From: Terriglobia bacterium
GTDB taxonomy: Bacteria > Acidobacteriota > Terriglobia > Bryobacterales > Bryobacteraceae
Length of the DNA: 64,000 bases
Assembly (NCBI GenBank): GCA_020073265.1
Contig: JAIQFN010000015.1
Span: 1 to 64,000 of the forward strand
Direction of reading: 5' to 3'
Shown piece by piece: positions 18,183 through 28,155 of this stretch (positions within the stretch are counted from its first letter, which is position 1; each line of letters opens with the position of its first letter). A model generated the notes under the pieces. The model worked only from the letters and a program-made list of their open reading frames with translations, made no database searches and had not been told where the DNA came from. Both the position numbers and the translations under genes were made by a program.

Positions 18183-18661
18183 GCGCGCATGGCTCCCGGC
18201 GTGGCGTACATGTCCAGCAGTTGCATGCGCGTGACATCCAGCCGTTCGGTGACCAGCGACAGCAGCGCCCGCATCATACGGTAGCCGAAAGCGGGATCGG
18301 CGTCGCAGGTCTGGCGCAGTTTCGCGCCGTCGAACGCCAGCGCACGGGTGGGCGTGAGGGCGCGCGCCTGGAAGTGCGCTCCGCCGCTTTCATTTAGCAG
18401 CGAGGACCAGGCCATGGCGTCTCCGGCGTGCAGCGTTTGCAGCGTGACCGCATGCCGGGCGGTCATGATCTCGAGACCCACGCCGCCGTCCAGGATGAGA
18501 TAGAACAGCCCATGGCGGTCGCCTTCGCGAAAAATGATCTGGTCGCGATGGAACTCGACTTCTTCGGCCAGCTCCGCCAGCCGTTCCAGGTGCTGTGGCC
18601 CGAAGGCCTTCAATACGTCCTGATCTTTCGTGACTTCGATGAATTCCTGTGTGCTGATCAT
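18179..18661 (-). CDS. Cyclic nucleotide-binding (Crp-like sensor) domain protein without HTH
   Basis: A 160-residue protein from ATG 18661, overlapping the upstream 4Fe-4S gene stop (ATGA). It is a single Crp/Fnr-type jelly-roll domain (FHRDQIIFREGDRHGLFYLI, LHAGDAMAWSSLL) with a C-terminal helix (YRMMRALLSLVTERLDVTRM). No helix-turn-helix follows, so it is not a DNA-binding regulator. Similar cNMP-domain proteins accompany group 3b hydrogenases in several bacteria, where they may regulate the enzyme directly; that is inference here. The phosphate-binding cassette is degenerate (ALAFDGAKLR), so the ligand is uncertain. Confidence 0.8.
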   Translation of the reverse strand: MISTQEFIEVTKDQDVLKAFGPQHLERLAELAEEVEFHRDQIIFREGDRHGLFYLILDGGVGLEIMTARHAVTLQTLHAGDAMAWSSLLNESGGAHFQARALTPTRALAFDGAKLRQTCDADPAFGYRMMRALLSLVTERLDVTRMQLLDMYATPGAMRA

Positions 18662-19809
18662 TTGGTACCTTCTGTCTGGTTGGTGGCCGCCCGGATGGCC
18701 GCCACTTCCTGGGTGAGATCGATCCCGGCCGGGCACCAGGCGATGCAGCGGCCGCAGCCGACGCATCCGGACGACGCGAACTGGTCGTGCCAATACGACA
18801 GTTTGTGCGTCAGCCACTGCCGGTAACGCGACTTGGTGGAGACGCGGACGCTTCCGCCATGAATGTAAGTGAACGCGAGCGAGTAACAGGAGTCCCAGCG
18901 GCGCCATCGCTCGGCGGTCTGGCCGGCGACGTCGGTGGAATCCTCCACGTTGACGCAGAAGCAGGTGGGACAGACCTGCGTGCAATTGCCGCACGCAAGA
19001 CAGCGCTGGGCGACGTCGTCCCAGTGCGGGTGATCGAAGTTGTCGCGCAACACCTCGCGCAGGCCGTTGGTATCGAGCCGTCGCTGGATGCTGGCCGCGG
19101 CCGCCTGGGTGGCTGCCTGCGCCTGGTTGCGAAGATCCGGGGAGGCGTCGGAAAATTCGATTTCAGAAAGCAGCTCCGCGCCGAGCTGGGTGCCGACCTC
19201 GACCACAAACTCGTGCGAGCCGGGGCCGATCAGTTCGGTGAGAGCCAGATCGAAGCCGGCTTCGGCGCGCGGCCCGGTTCCCATGGACGTGCAGAAGCAG
19301 ACTTCCGAAGGTGCCGAGCATTGCACCGCGATGATGATGGAGTTGCCGCGCCGGGCCCGGTAGATCGGGTCGGAGTAGCGGCCTTCGAGGAGCACTCGAT
19401 CCTGGATTCCCGCCGCCGCCAGCTCGCAGGCGCGCACACCCAGGAACGCGTAACGGGGCGCCGGGTCGCTGTTGGGAAGAATACGGAAAGCTCCCTCCTC
19501 GCGCACGGCGGAGAAGAGCCGGATCTCGGATGGATGAATAAAGTCCTTCAGGCTCTTGGGTCCGGCCGCATATTGGAACATGGCGGAGTCGGATCGGCGC
19601 TGGAGCCGGTAGAACGCCGGCCCTTGCTCGGCGGTCCATCCGATGGGCAGGTCCTCTATCTCCTGGATAGGACCATAGGATATGGCTCCGTCCTGGAGGT
19701 GGGGTCCGATTACTTGGTAGCCGCGACGCCGAATGGCTGCGATCAACGATCCCAGGCCCTGGCAGTCAATACGAACGGCGGAACGGATGTCCGGTAGGCA
19801 GGCATTCAT
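18658..19809 (-). CDS. Hydrogenase 4Fe-4S dicluster subunit (HydB-like)
   Basis: A 383-residue protein, first gene of the group 3b operon. The N-terminal domain resembles anaerobic sulfite reductase subunit A and sulfhydrogenase beta subunit (FIHPSEIRLFSAVREE, YAFLGVRACELAA). The C-terminal part carries two 4Fe-4S sites, CLACGNCTQVCPTCFC and CVGCGRCIAWCPAGI. It would carry electrons between the FAD subunit and the hydrogenase core. No strong ribosome site precedes ATG 19809 (only GAAG), so the start is moderately certain. Upstream is a terminator that separates it from the hyp genes. Confidence 0.88.
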   Translation of the reverse strand: MNACLPDIRSAVRIDCQGLGSLIAAIRRRGYQVIGPHLQDGAISYGPIQEIEDLPIGWTAEQGPAFYRLQRRSDSAMFQYAAGPKSLKDFIHPSEIRLFSAVREEGAFRILPNSDPAPRYAFLGVRACELAAAGIQDRVLLEGRYSDPIYRARRGNSIIIAVQCSAPSEVCFCTSMGTGPRAEAGFDLALTELIGPGSHEFVVEVGTQLGAELLSEIEFSDASPDLRNQAQAATQAAAASIQRRLDTNGLREVLRDNFDHPHWDDVAQRCLACGNCTQVCPTCFCVNVEDSTDVAGQTAERWRRWDSCYSLAFTYIHGGSVRVSTKSRYRQWLTHKLSYWHDQFASSGCVGCGRCIAWCPAGIDLTQEVAAIRAATNQTEGTK

Positions 19810-19935
19810 TCACTTCGAAGGCAGCAGTTGGGATTCCACCCGGCCCGGGACCTAAGCTGATGTTTTCTGCAAAAACGAACCCAGGGCGGGCCGGTGAAAA
19901 GCCGCAGCGAGCCTTCGTCCTGGGTGATATCCCCC

Positions 19936-19975
19936 AAAAAAATCGGCCGGGCTTCGCAGTTACGAAAGCCCGGCC
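19936..19975 (-). terminator. Rho-independent terminator after hypB
   Basis: On the minus strand a perfect ten-base-pair stem (GGCCGGGCTT/AAGCCCGGCC, 19966-19975 with 19945-19954) is followed by GA and seven Ts (19936-19942). It lies 54 bases beyond the hypB stop and ends the hydrogenase 1/hyp transcript before the group 3b operon, which therefore needs its own promoter within 19810-19935. Confidence 0.85.
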
Positions 19976-20029
19976 AATTAGTCCGAAGAACGGCGGCTTG
20001 GAGGAGGAAGCCGTCATCGGAACATGGCG

Positions 20030-20713
20030 TTAACCCGAAACCAAATCCATGCGATGGCCCGCGCAAGCCTTGCGCTTGCTATCGAGCCAGGAGAGCCAAT
20101 CGTCGAAACCGGCCCCCGTGGTGGCGGAAACGTCCAGGATTTCAGCTCCAGGGTGAACCTTGCGGACGTTTTCCTTGGCCAGCGGGAGGTCGAAGGAGAC
20201 ATGCGGAAGAAGATCGATCTTGTTTATAATCACCAGCCCGGCGCGAGAGAACGTGGCCGGATACTTGAGCGGCTTGTCTTCGCCTTCGGTGACGCTGAGG
20301 ATCACAATCTTGTCGTTCTCGCCCAGGTCGTAACTGGATGGGCAGACGAGATTTCCCACGTTTTCAATGAATAGATAGTCGAGCGATTCCAGGTCCCAGC
20401 CCAGCAGCGCGCGCTCCACCATGCGCGCGTCCAGATGGCAGGAGCCGCCGGTGGTGATCTGGCGAACCGGGAAACCATAGCGCGCCAAGCGGTTAGCATC
20501 GTTATCGGTCTGGATGTCGCCGGTGAGGACGGCCACGCGAGTGTCGCGCGGCAGACGCTCCAGGGTACGCTCCAGCAACAAGGTTTTGCCCGCACCCGGC
20601 GAGCTGATAAAGTTCGGACAGTAAACGCCGTTAGCGCGAAGGGTTTCGCGAAGCGTTCTGGCCAGCCGGTCGTTTTCGCTCAGCACTTTCTGCTGGACAT
20701 CCACGCGGGTCAC
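20030..20713 (-). CDS. hypB: Hydrogenase nickel incorporation GTPase HypB
   Basis: A 227-residue GTPase that drives nickel insertion into hydrogenase large subunits. The P-loop reads ISSPGAGKT, followed by LTGDIQTDNDANRL, the metal/nucleotide-switch region TGGSCHLDARM, and the guanine-specificity motif INKIDLL. It lacks the N-terminal histidine-rich nickel-storage stretch and the CxxCGC motif found in some HypBs, so it is the short form. The start overlaps the hypA stop (ATGA), making the nickel-delivery pair translationally coupled. It is the last gene before the terminator. Confidence 0.95.
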   Translation of the reverse strand: MTRVDVQQKVLSENDRLARTLRETLRANGVYCPNFISSPGAGKTLLLERTLERLPRDTRVAVLTGDIQTDNDANRLARYGFPVRQITTGGSCHLDARMVERALLGWDLESLDYLFIENVGNLVCPSSYDLGENDKIVILSVTEGEDKPLKYPATFSRAGLVIINKIDLLPHVSFDLPLAKENVRKVHPGAEILDVSATTGAGFDDWLSWLDSKRKACAGHRMDLVSG

Positions 20714-21057
20714 GGTTCCTCCAGTTCTACGTACGCTAACTCCAACTCGCTGCCCCCGGCTGGTTCAGTGACTGCGGCGCCGCAGCCGGGGCACTCAATC
20801 TGGTAATCCTTGGGAGCAAATATGTTGCCACAGTCCGGGCAGCGGTTCTGGCGGAGCCGGAAGTCGATGTCGAGCGAAGGCGGCTGGGATTCGGTACCGG
20901 CCACCAGGGCGTCGAAGCAGAACTGCAGGGAGGCCGGGTCGACACCGGCCCATTCGCCGATGCGCAGGCCTACTTTCGTGACCCGCGAGCCGGGGTGGAG
21001 CAGCGCCTCGCGGTTGGCCGCGTCCAGGATCGAGGTGGCGATGCTCATTTCATGCAT
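20710..21057 (-). CDS. hypA: Hydrogenase nickel chaperone HypA
   Basis: A 115-residue metallochaperone. It begins MHEMSIATSI; the family nickel site uses the N-terminal Met-His-Glu. The zinc site is two CxxC pairs, CPDCGNIFAP and CPGCGAAV, near residues 74-92. It passes nickel with HypB to the large subunit. It is separated from hypE by 87 bases containing an imperfect long hairpin and overlaps hypB downstream. Confidence 0.95.
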   Translation of the reverse strand: MHEMSIATSILDAANREALLHPGSRVTKVGLRIGEWAGVDPASLQFCFDALVAGTESQPPSLDIDFRLRQNRCPDCGNIFAPKDYQIECPGCGAAVTEPAGGSELELAYVELEEP

Positions 21058-21060
21058 ACG

Positions 21061-21140
21061 GAAACTCGTTTTCTCGTTTCTCGTTGTCTCGTTTCCTCGC
21101 CCGGCCCGAACGAGAAACCAGAAACGAGAAACTAGAAACG
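21061..21140 (-). repeat. Imperfect long inverted repeat between hypE and hypA
   Basis: The left arm (about 21064-21099) is a run of TTTCTCG-like units and the right arm (about 21109-21140) is the complementary run of CGAGAAA-like units (AACGAGAAACCAGAAACGAG). They could pair over roughly 28-30 bases with a few mismatches around a CCCGGCCC loop. In RNA this would be a long hairpin inside the hyp transcript. It is not a terminator, as there is no U tract after the stem. Confidence 0.55.
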
Positions 21141-21144
21141 CGGC

Positions 21145-22191
21145 TTAGCATATTCTCGGTAGTTGGTCTCCGGCCAACATGTCTACAATGCGCGTGGTTC
21201 CTAACACTGTTCGCATGGTTACCCAGCCGGGGTCGGTGTGCTTGACGGTGCCGATGCGGCGGGCTTCACGGCCTAGCGGATGCTTTCGCATCACGTCCAC
21301 CAGATTGTCGGCGACTGCTGGATCGACGATCGCCAGCAGCTTGCCCTCATTGGCTACGTAGAGCGGATCGAGTCCCAGCATTTCGCAGGCGCCGCGCACT
21401 TCTTCGCGGACCGGGATGGTGGTTTCTTCGAGCTGGATGCCGACGCGCGATTGCGCCGCGATTTCGTTGAGCGAGCTCGAGACGCCGCCGCGCGTGGGGT
21501 CGCGCAGGCAGCGGATGGCGTGCGTGACGCCGAGCATATCCGCGACCAGCGTGTGCAGCGGGGCTGAATCGCTTTCCACCGGGCTGTCGAATTCGATGCC
21601 TTCGCGTTCGGCCAAAATGGCGATGCCGTGATCCCCGATGAAACCACTAAGAATTACGGCATCGCCCGGACGAGCCTCACCCGCTGAAAGGTGCACACCT
21701 TCTGGCATCACCCCAAGGCCCGTCGTATTGATAAACACGCCGTCGCCGCTGCCCTTGTCGACCACTTTCGTGTCGCCGGTGACCACCTGCACGCCGCAGG
21801 CAGTGGCGGCGCGGCCGAGCGACGCGCTGATGCGCCGCAGCGACTCCATGGAAAAACCTTCTTCGATGATGAAAGCCGCGCTCAGAAACAGCGGCGTCGC
21901 GCCGCCCATGGCGAGGTCGTTCACCGTGCCGTGCACCGCGAGCGATCCGATATCGCCGCCGGGGAAGAAGAGCGGTTTCACGACGAACGAATCGGTGGTC
22001 AGCGCGATCCTGATGTTGCCCAGCGTCAGCGTGGCTTGATCTTCCAGGCGCTCCAGCGTCTCGTTGCGGAATGCGGGCAGGAAGATGTCGCGCATCAGCT
22101 CGGCCGAGAGCTTGCCGCCCGAGCCGTGGCCGAGCGAAACATGATCGCGGACGATCAGCGGGACCGGGCAGTTGAACGTTAGAGTACTCAT
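21145..22191 (-). CDS. hypE: Hydrogenase maturation protein HypE
   Basis: A 348-residue AIR-synthase-fold enzyme from ATG 22191; the frame running to 23115 is read-through. HypE takes a carbamoyl group on its C-terminal cysteine and dehydrates it to a thiocyanate that donates the CN ligand of the active-site iron. The required C-terminus LPRIC is present. Also visible are [27 protein letters not shown] and [18 protein letters not shown]. The start overlaps the hypD stop (ATGA). The carbamoyl donor HypF is not encoded in the window. Confidence 0.95.
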   Translation of the reverse strand: MSTLTFNCPVPLIVRDHVSLGHGSGGKLSAELMRDIFLPAFRNETLERLEDQATLTLGNIRIALTTDSFVVKPLFFPGGDIGSLAVHGTVNDLAMGGATPLFLSAAFIIEEGFSMESLRRISASLGRAATACGVQVVTGDTKVVDKGSGDGVFINTTGLGVMPEGVHLSAGEARPGDAVILSGFIGDHGIAILAEREGIEFDSPVESDSAPLHTLVADMLGVTHAIRCLRDPTRGGVSSSLNEIAAQSRVGIQLEETTIPVREEVRGACEMLGLDPLYVANEGKLLAIVDPAVADNLVDVMRKHPLGREARRIGTVKHTDPGWVTMRTVLGTTRIVDMLAGDQLPRIC

Positions 22192-23297
22192 GCGATGCAC
22201 ACCAGACTGGTGGCGTGGCGGCGGTATTGATAGTAGGCCGCGCAAGCGCCTTCGGCTGAAACCATGGGAGCGCCCAGCGGCCGCTCGGGCGTGCAGCTTG
22301 CCGCAAAGGCCGGACAATCCACCGGCTTTTTCAACCCTTGCAGCACCAGCGCGCTGATGCATTCGGGCGGCTCTTCGGCTTCCATTGCTTCCACGCCGAA
22401 GATCTTTTCGGCGTCGAAGGCCGCGAACTCGGGGCGCAGCCGGAGGCCGCTGGCGGGGATGTTTCCGATGCCTCGCCACTTGCGGTCGGCGACCTCGAAG
22501 ACCTGCCCGACGATGCGTTGCGCGGGCTGGTTGCCCTGATAGGTGACCGAGCGCGCGTATTGATTCTCCACTTCGGCGCGGCCGTCCTCGAGCTGGGCCA
22601 CCAGCATCGCGATGGCTTCCAGCAGATCCACCGGCTCGAATCCGCCCACCACGATGGGCACGTGAAATTCGTCCACCAGCGCCTTGTACTCCCAGTAGCC
22701 CATGACGGTGCAGACGTGGCCCGGCGCGATGAAGCCCTGCACGCGACTGTCGGGAGAATTCAGCAGCAGCCGGATGGCGGGCGGCACCAGGACATGCGAA
22801 ACCAGCTCGGAGAAATTCGTAAGACCGAGCTCGCGCGCCTTCCAGACCGCCATGGCGTTGGCGGGCGCGGTGGTTTCGAATCCGATGCCGAAGAAGACCA
22901 CCTGGCGATCGGGGTTCGCGCGCGCGATCTTGACCGCTTCCATGGGCGAATAGGCGATGCGCACGTCGCCGCCTTCGGCCTTGATGCGAAACAGGTCGCA
23001 GCGGGTGCCGGGCACGCGCAGCATGTCGCCGTAGGAGACGAAGATCACGTCGGGTCGCGAGGCGATTTCGATGGCTTTGTCCACCACCTCGATGGGAGTG
23101 ACGCAGACCGGGCAACCGGGGCCGTGCACCAGCTCGACCTGATCGCCGATCAGCTCGTCGATGCCGTAGCGCATCAGCGTGTGGGTCTGGCCGCCGCAGA
23201 TTTCCATGAGCACCCAGGGCCGGGTGGCGCGGGCGCGGATCTGGTCCGCGAGCGCTTGCGCGATCTTGGGGTCGCGGTACTCGTCAATGTATCGCAT
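22188..23297 (-). CDS. hypD: Hydrogenase iron-center scaffold HypD
   Basis: A 369-residue scaffold that, with HypC, assembles the Fe(CN)2CO unit. ATG 23297 (MRYIDEYRD) is chosen; a further upstream start would add residues unlike the family. Conserved cysteine motifs are visible: [20 protein letters not shown] and [16 protein letters not shown]-terminal cysteine cluster for the 4Fe-4S site is spread over [16 protein letters not shown] and GACAAY. It overlaps the hypC 3' end by 14 bases. Confidence 0.95.
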   Translation of the reverse strand: MRYIDEYRDPKIAQALADQIRARATRPWVLMEICGGQTHTLMRYGIDELIGDQVELVHGPGCPVCVTPIEVVDKAIEIASRPDVIFVSYGDMLRVPGTRCDLFRIKAEGGDVRIAYSPMEAVKIARANPDRQVVFFGIGFETTAPANAMAVWKARELGLTNFSELVSHVLVPPAIRLLLNSPDSRVQGFIAPGHVCTVMGYWEYKALVDEFHVPIVVGGFEPVDLLEAIAMLVAQLEDGRAEVENQYARSVTYQGNQPAQRIVGQVFEVADRKWRGIGNIPASGLRLRPEFAAFDAEKIFGVEAMEAEEPPECISALVLQGLKKPVDCPAFAASCTPERPLGAPMVSAEGACAAYYQYRRHATSLVCIA

Positions 23298-23592
23298 CGC
23301 CGGTCCTGATCGCGTCGAGAGCTGCGGCGGTGGTGGTTTCACCGGCGAAGGCCGGATCTTCGGTTTCGAGCATGCCGATGTGCTCCAGCAACTCGTAGGT
23401 GCGCTGCGCTTCTTCTTCGTCCAGGCGGCTGATGGCGAAGCCGACGTGGACCAGGACGTAGTCGCCCACCTGGGCTTCCGGGACGAAGTCCAGGAAGACG
23501 GAGCGCTTGATGCCCCCGAACTGGACCTGGCCCAGCCGGTTGTCGCCGATCGTCTCTGTCTCCACCAGCTTTCCGGGCACCGCTAAGCACAT
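23284..23592 (-). CDS. hypC: Hydrogenase assembly chaperone HypC
   Basis: A 102-residue chaperone of the HypC/HupF family. It begins [11 protein letters not shown]; after Met removal Cys2 binds iron and contacts HypD and the immature large subunit. The OB-like core reads [20 protein letters not shown]. It is slightly longer than E. coli HypC (90 residues) because of a C-terminal tail. GGGAGG stands six bases before ATG 23592. Confidence 0.93.
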   Translation of the reverse strand: MCLAVPGKLVETETIGDNRLGQVQFGGIKRSVFLDFVPEAQVGDYVLVHVGFAISRLDEEEAQRTYELLEHIGMLETEDPAFAGETTTAAALDAIRTGDAIH

Positions 23593-23659
23593 AGTTGCCT
23601 CCCTGGGGACAGTTCAGTCTGTCCCGGTTTCAGTGGGTTCTCACTGCTGTGTCTAGCAA

Positions 23660-24247
23660 CTACTGGGCCACGCCCGCAAGCGTGCGATTTATGGCCATGC
23701 GCGCGAAGCCCGCGGCCACGGGAATACTTCGACGGACGGTTTCCGACAATCCGATCCCGGTCTGGATCTTGTCGGGCTCGATGCCGACCAGGGCGATTTC
23801 GGCAGGAGTGTCGCCTAACAACTGGAGAGCGCGCAGGATATCGGGGGCGCTGCCCTCGTGCGCGGTGGTGGAGCGGCCGCCCATGCGCAGCAGCTCCTGG
23901 CCGGTGAGCAGGTGAACCGCGCCGGCCTTGTCACCCAGCCGAACGGCGTCCAGGAACACTACTGCCTTGCGCCCTTCGAATATCCCCAACAACGCAAGGC
24001 CCTGGGTACCGCCGTCGACAAACTCTACTCGCTGGCCCCACTCCGAGGCCGCGGACTGGATGGCCGCCAGCATCTCTTGGCCGGCGCCATCGTCCGCCAT
24101 CAGTGGGTTGCCCAGCGCGAGCAACAAGACCGGCGCGGTTTCCTCGCAAGCGCACCGCCGGCCGCAGCGGCAAGGCTCTCTTCCCTCTTGAGCCGCGCCG
24201 CCGCAGCCAGTGCGCTCTTGAGACTCAGCTAATCCAAGTGTCAGCAT
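23660..24247 (-). CDS. [NiFe] hydrogenase maturation protease (HyaD/HupD-like)
   Basis: A protease for the group 1 large subunit. The core begins VLLLALGNPLMADDGAG and continues VEFVDGGTQGLALLG and VVFLDAVRLG, with the metal-binding His in TTAHEGSAPD, and ends at family length. From ATG 24247 it has a 40-residue N-terminal extension with five cysteines (C-GG, then CRCGRRCAC), unusual for HyaD. A TTG at 24127, eleven bases after CGAGGAA, would give the normal N-terminus and about 155 residues. The annotated start is therefore uncertain. The ATG form overlaps the cytochrome b gene by 23 bases. Confidence 0.85.
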   Translation of the reverse strand: MLTLGLAESQERTGCGGAAQEGREPCRCGRRCACEETAPVLLLALGNPLMADDGAGQEMLAAIQSAASEWGQRVEFVDGGTQGLALLGIFEGRKAVVFLDAVRLGDKAGAVHLLTGQELLRMGGRSTTAHEGSAPDILRALQLLGDTPAEIALVGIEPDKIQTGIGLSETVRRSIPVAAGFARMAINRTLAGVAQ

Positions 24248-24938
24248 CGTGGTCCCCCGGTTCGTACAGTTTCCTGCCAAAGAAGATGGATCGAACCAGG
24301 TTGTTCTTGTACAGCTTCATGTCGTACAGCACGATGTACAGGTGGAACAGCACGAACACGGCGATCAGCCAGGCCATCAGGTGATGCCACATGTGCACGC
24401 GGAAGGAACCTCCCAGCAGAGGAATGGACCAGCCCACCAGGCGGTCCCAGAATCCACCGGGGTTCGACTCCGAATACATCGCCATGCCGGTGAGGCCTTC
24501 GAATCCGCACATGGCGAAGAACGCGGCGTAAGATGCGCCGGCCAGCGAATTGTGGCCGATGTGGATGTGCCCGCGTTCCAGGTGCATGTAGTCCACCACC
24601 TGTTTGATGACGGCCTTATACCAGGACAACCGCCAGAACATGGGGAAGCCGCTGCGGGCGTAGTTGTTCCCCAAGAAGAACCAGTACACCCGGATGGCGA
24701 TGGCCAGCAATAGAGCGAAGCCGAACAGGAAGTGCAGCTCCCGCATCCGGCCCATCACGAAGTGGTTGGCTGCTTCACCGGTGGGCGCCATGATCGGCGC
24801 CGCGATGAACAGCCCGGTGAGGAACAGGACCAGGATCGCGACGAGGTTCACGAAATGCGTGAGCCGGATCGGAAATTGCCACACGTATTTCCAGCCGCCG
24901 CGCGGAGGAGCGTTGGTAGTTTGAGCAATAGTCGCCAT
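24225..24938 (-). CDS. Ni/Fe-hydrogenase b-type cytochrome subunit
   Basis: A 237-residue integral membrane diheme cytochrome b of the HyaC/HupC type that moves electrons from the periplasmic hydrogenase to quinone. Four main helices are visible: FVNLVAILVLFLTGLFIAAP, LHFLFGFALLLAIAIRVYWF, ASYAAFFAMCGFEGLTGMAM and HLMAWLIAVFVLFHLYIVLY. Heme-ligand histidines are in the N-terminal LTHFVN, the RELHFLFG segment and the late WHHLMAW and LFHLY positions. GGAGG precedes ATG 24938. It directly follows the large-subunit gene, as in hya/hup operons. Confidence 0.92.
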   Translation of the reverse strand: MATIAQTTNAPPRGGWKYVWQFPIRLTHFVNLVAILVLFLTGLFIAAPIMAPTGEAANHFVMGRMRELHFLFGFALLLAIAIRVYWFFLGNNYARSGFPMFWRLSWYKAVIKQVVDYMHLERGHIHIGHNSLAGASYAAFFAMCGFEGLTGMAMYSESNPGGFWDRLVGWSIPLLGGSFRVHMWHHLMAWLIAVFVLFHLYIVLYDMKLYKNNLVRSIFFGRKLYEPGDHDADTWIS

Positions 24939-24947
24939 AGCGTCCTC

Positions 24948-26669
<1,722 letters not shown>

Positions 26670-26671
26670 GG

Positions 26672-27796
26672 TTAGACCCTCCCGCCTTCTCCGGCGCCCG
26701 GCTGTCCGGGTTCTTCCGGTTCGTCTTTCTTCATCTGTTTACGGACCGCCACCGACGTCAGGTGCGCGGCCAGGCCCACGCCCGACAGCACCGTGAGCGT
26801 CTTGCCGATCTGATCCGGAGTGGCCTCAATGCCCGGCACCAGCACGTTCGAGAGGCGTTGATAGAACGGGCCGTTGTCCCAGAAATTGTCCTCGGCGCAG
26901 CCGATGCACGGATGTCCGGAGTTGACTGGCCAGCCCTGCCCGCAATTCCACTTGAAGGTGGAGCAGGAATTGTAAGTCGTCGGTCCGCGGCACCCCATTT
27001 TGTACAGACACCAGCCCTTGCGCGCTCCCTCGTCGTCCCAGGCTTCCACGAACTGGCCGGCGTCGAAGAACGCGCGCCGGTAGCATTTGTCGTGCAGACG
27101 CTGGCCGTAGAACATCTTCGGGCGGCCTTGCGCGTCCAGCTCCGGCAGCTTATCAAACGTAAGGATGTAGGCCAGCACGCCGGTCATGACTTCGGCGATC
27201 GGCGGGCAGCCCGGCACGTTGATGATGGGCTTGTCGGTGATCAGTTTCCTGACCGGTTTCGCTCCAGTCGGATTCGGCTTGGCGGCCTGCACGCAGCCAT
27301 TGGAGGCGCAGGACCCCCAGGCGACGATCGCCTTGGCGTCAGCGGCGGTTTCTTCGAGAATGCTCAGGAAGGTCTGTCCGCCAACCGTGCAGTACACGCC
27401 GCCGTCGTTGGTGGGCGCGTTGCCCTCCACAGCCAGGATGTATTGACCCTTGTAGTCCTTCATCACCTTGCGCCGGATCTCTTCCACCTGGAAGCCCGCG
27501 GCAGCTTGCAGCGTGTCGTCGTAGTCCAGCGAGATCAGGTTCATGACGATGTCCTGCGCGATGGGGTGGGAGGAGCGAATGAACGATTCGCTGCAGCACG
27601 TGCACTCCAGGCCATGCAGCCAGAGCACGGGAAGACGCGGCTTGGTCTCCATGGCTTCGACAACCTTGGGGACGAACGCGGCGCTCAGGCCTAGAGCAGC
27701 CGCCGACTGGGTACAGAATCTCAAGAAAGCTCGACGGTCGACTCCGTGTTTGCGGAGGACGTCATAGGTTGTAAGTACGCGGTCCGAAGGTTCCAC
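26672..27796 (-). CDS. Group 1 [NiFe] hydrogenase small subunit, oxygen-tolerant type
   Basis: A 374-residue Fe-S subunit from GTG 27796 with GGGAGG eight bases upstream. A Tat signal (DRRAFLRFC, then a hydrophobic stretch to about residue 42) exports the folded dimer. The proximal cluster has six cysteines: C65, C67 and C68 in [11 protein letters not shown]163 and C168 in WGSCASNGC, and C197 in VPGCPP. The two extra cysteines (67 and 168) are the supernumerary pair that forms the [4Fe-3S] cluster in oxygen-tolerant MBH and Hyd-1. Medial and distal cluster cysteines follow (CYRRAFF, CLYKMGC, CIGCAED). A C-terminal helix ([18 protein letters not shown]) anchors it to the membrane and cytochrome b. 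Confidence 0.95.
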   Translation of the reverse strand: MEPSDRVLTTYDVLRKHGVDRRAFLRFCTQSAAALGLSAAFVPKVVEAMETKPRLPVLWLHGLECTCCSESFIRSSHPIAQDIVMNLISLDYDDTLQAAAGFQVEEIRRKVMKDYKGQYILAVEGNAPTNDGGVYCTVGGQTFLSILEETAADAKAIVAWGSCASNGCVQAAKPNPTGAKPVRKLITDKPIINVPGCPPIAEVMTGVLAYILTFDKLPELDAQGRPKMFYGQRLHDKCYRRAFFDAGQFVEAWDDEGARKGWCLYKMGCRGPTTYNSCSTFKWNCGQGWPVNSGHPCIGCAEDNFWDNGPFYQRLSNVLVPGIEATPDQIGKTLTVLSGVGLAAHLTSVAVRKQMKKDEPEEPGQPGAGEGGRV

Positions 27797-27876
27797 GTGG
27801 TCTACCTCCCTCGGTAGTAATCAACTCCAATACGGGCACGCCTTTTTCAGAAAGCGCGCAAAACAACCCTGAGGGA

Positions 27877-27893
27877 AGCAACCGCCAGTCCAA
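27877..27893 (-). promoter_or_regulatory. Candidate sigma54 (-24/-12) promoter for the hydrogenase operon
   Basis: On the minus strand TTGGACTGGCGGTTGCT matches the -24/-12 layout: GG and GC are exactly 12 bases apart, with TTGG at -24 and TTGCT at -12. The middle (ACTG rather than CACG) departs from consensus. It would start transcription near 27866, giving a leader of about 70 bases. Uptake hydrogenases are often sigma54-dependent in proteobacteria; no NtrC-type activator gene is in the window. Confidence 0.35.
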
Positions 27894-27997
27894 CCGGCGG
27901 AGGCGGGGCGCGGGGAAGCCGTTGACAGGTTATACGACCGAATTGGTTCTAAATTGGATCTGCTTTGTCTCCAGCGCGATCAGCTTGTTGCCGCGCC

Positions 27998-28043
27998 GTG
28001 GCGCACGCCCTCGTGCGTGCCGCGTCGACACTCGTGTCGACGC
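27998..28043 (+). repeat. REP-like double hairpin, family 1, copy B
   Basis: GTGGC then GCACGCC-CTCG-TGCGTGC, then GCGTCGACA-CTCG-TGTCGACGC. Relative to copies A and C the second stem has two base pairs exchanged on both arms (TC..GA to CG..CG), so pairing is kept. It lies in the 359-base gap between the divergent hydrogenase operon and the gene at 28156, which otherwise holds only the hydrogenase promoter region and a possible plus-strand TTGACA at 27922-27927. Confidence 0.88.
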
Positions 28044-28155
28044 CAGGCCAGGGGGCGGCACACCGCGGTTTGAGTGAAATTCCGCACTTTCTAGAGCAAT
28101 AGCCCGCATGCCTGGGGAAATTTGAACGTGCGATCATTGTGCTCGGAGACTCGAA

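Noticed and set aside
22192-23115. Extended start for HypE (656 residues)
   Set aside because: The added part is an out-of-frame reading of hypD; ATG 22191 overlaps the hypD stop and gives standard HypE length.
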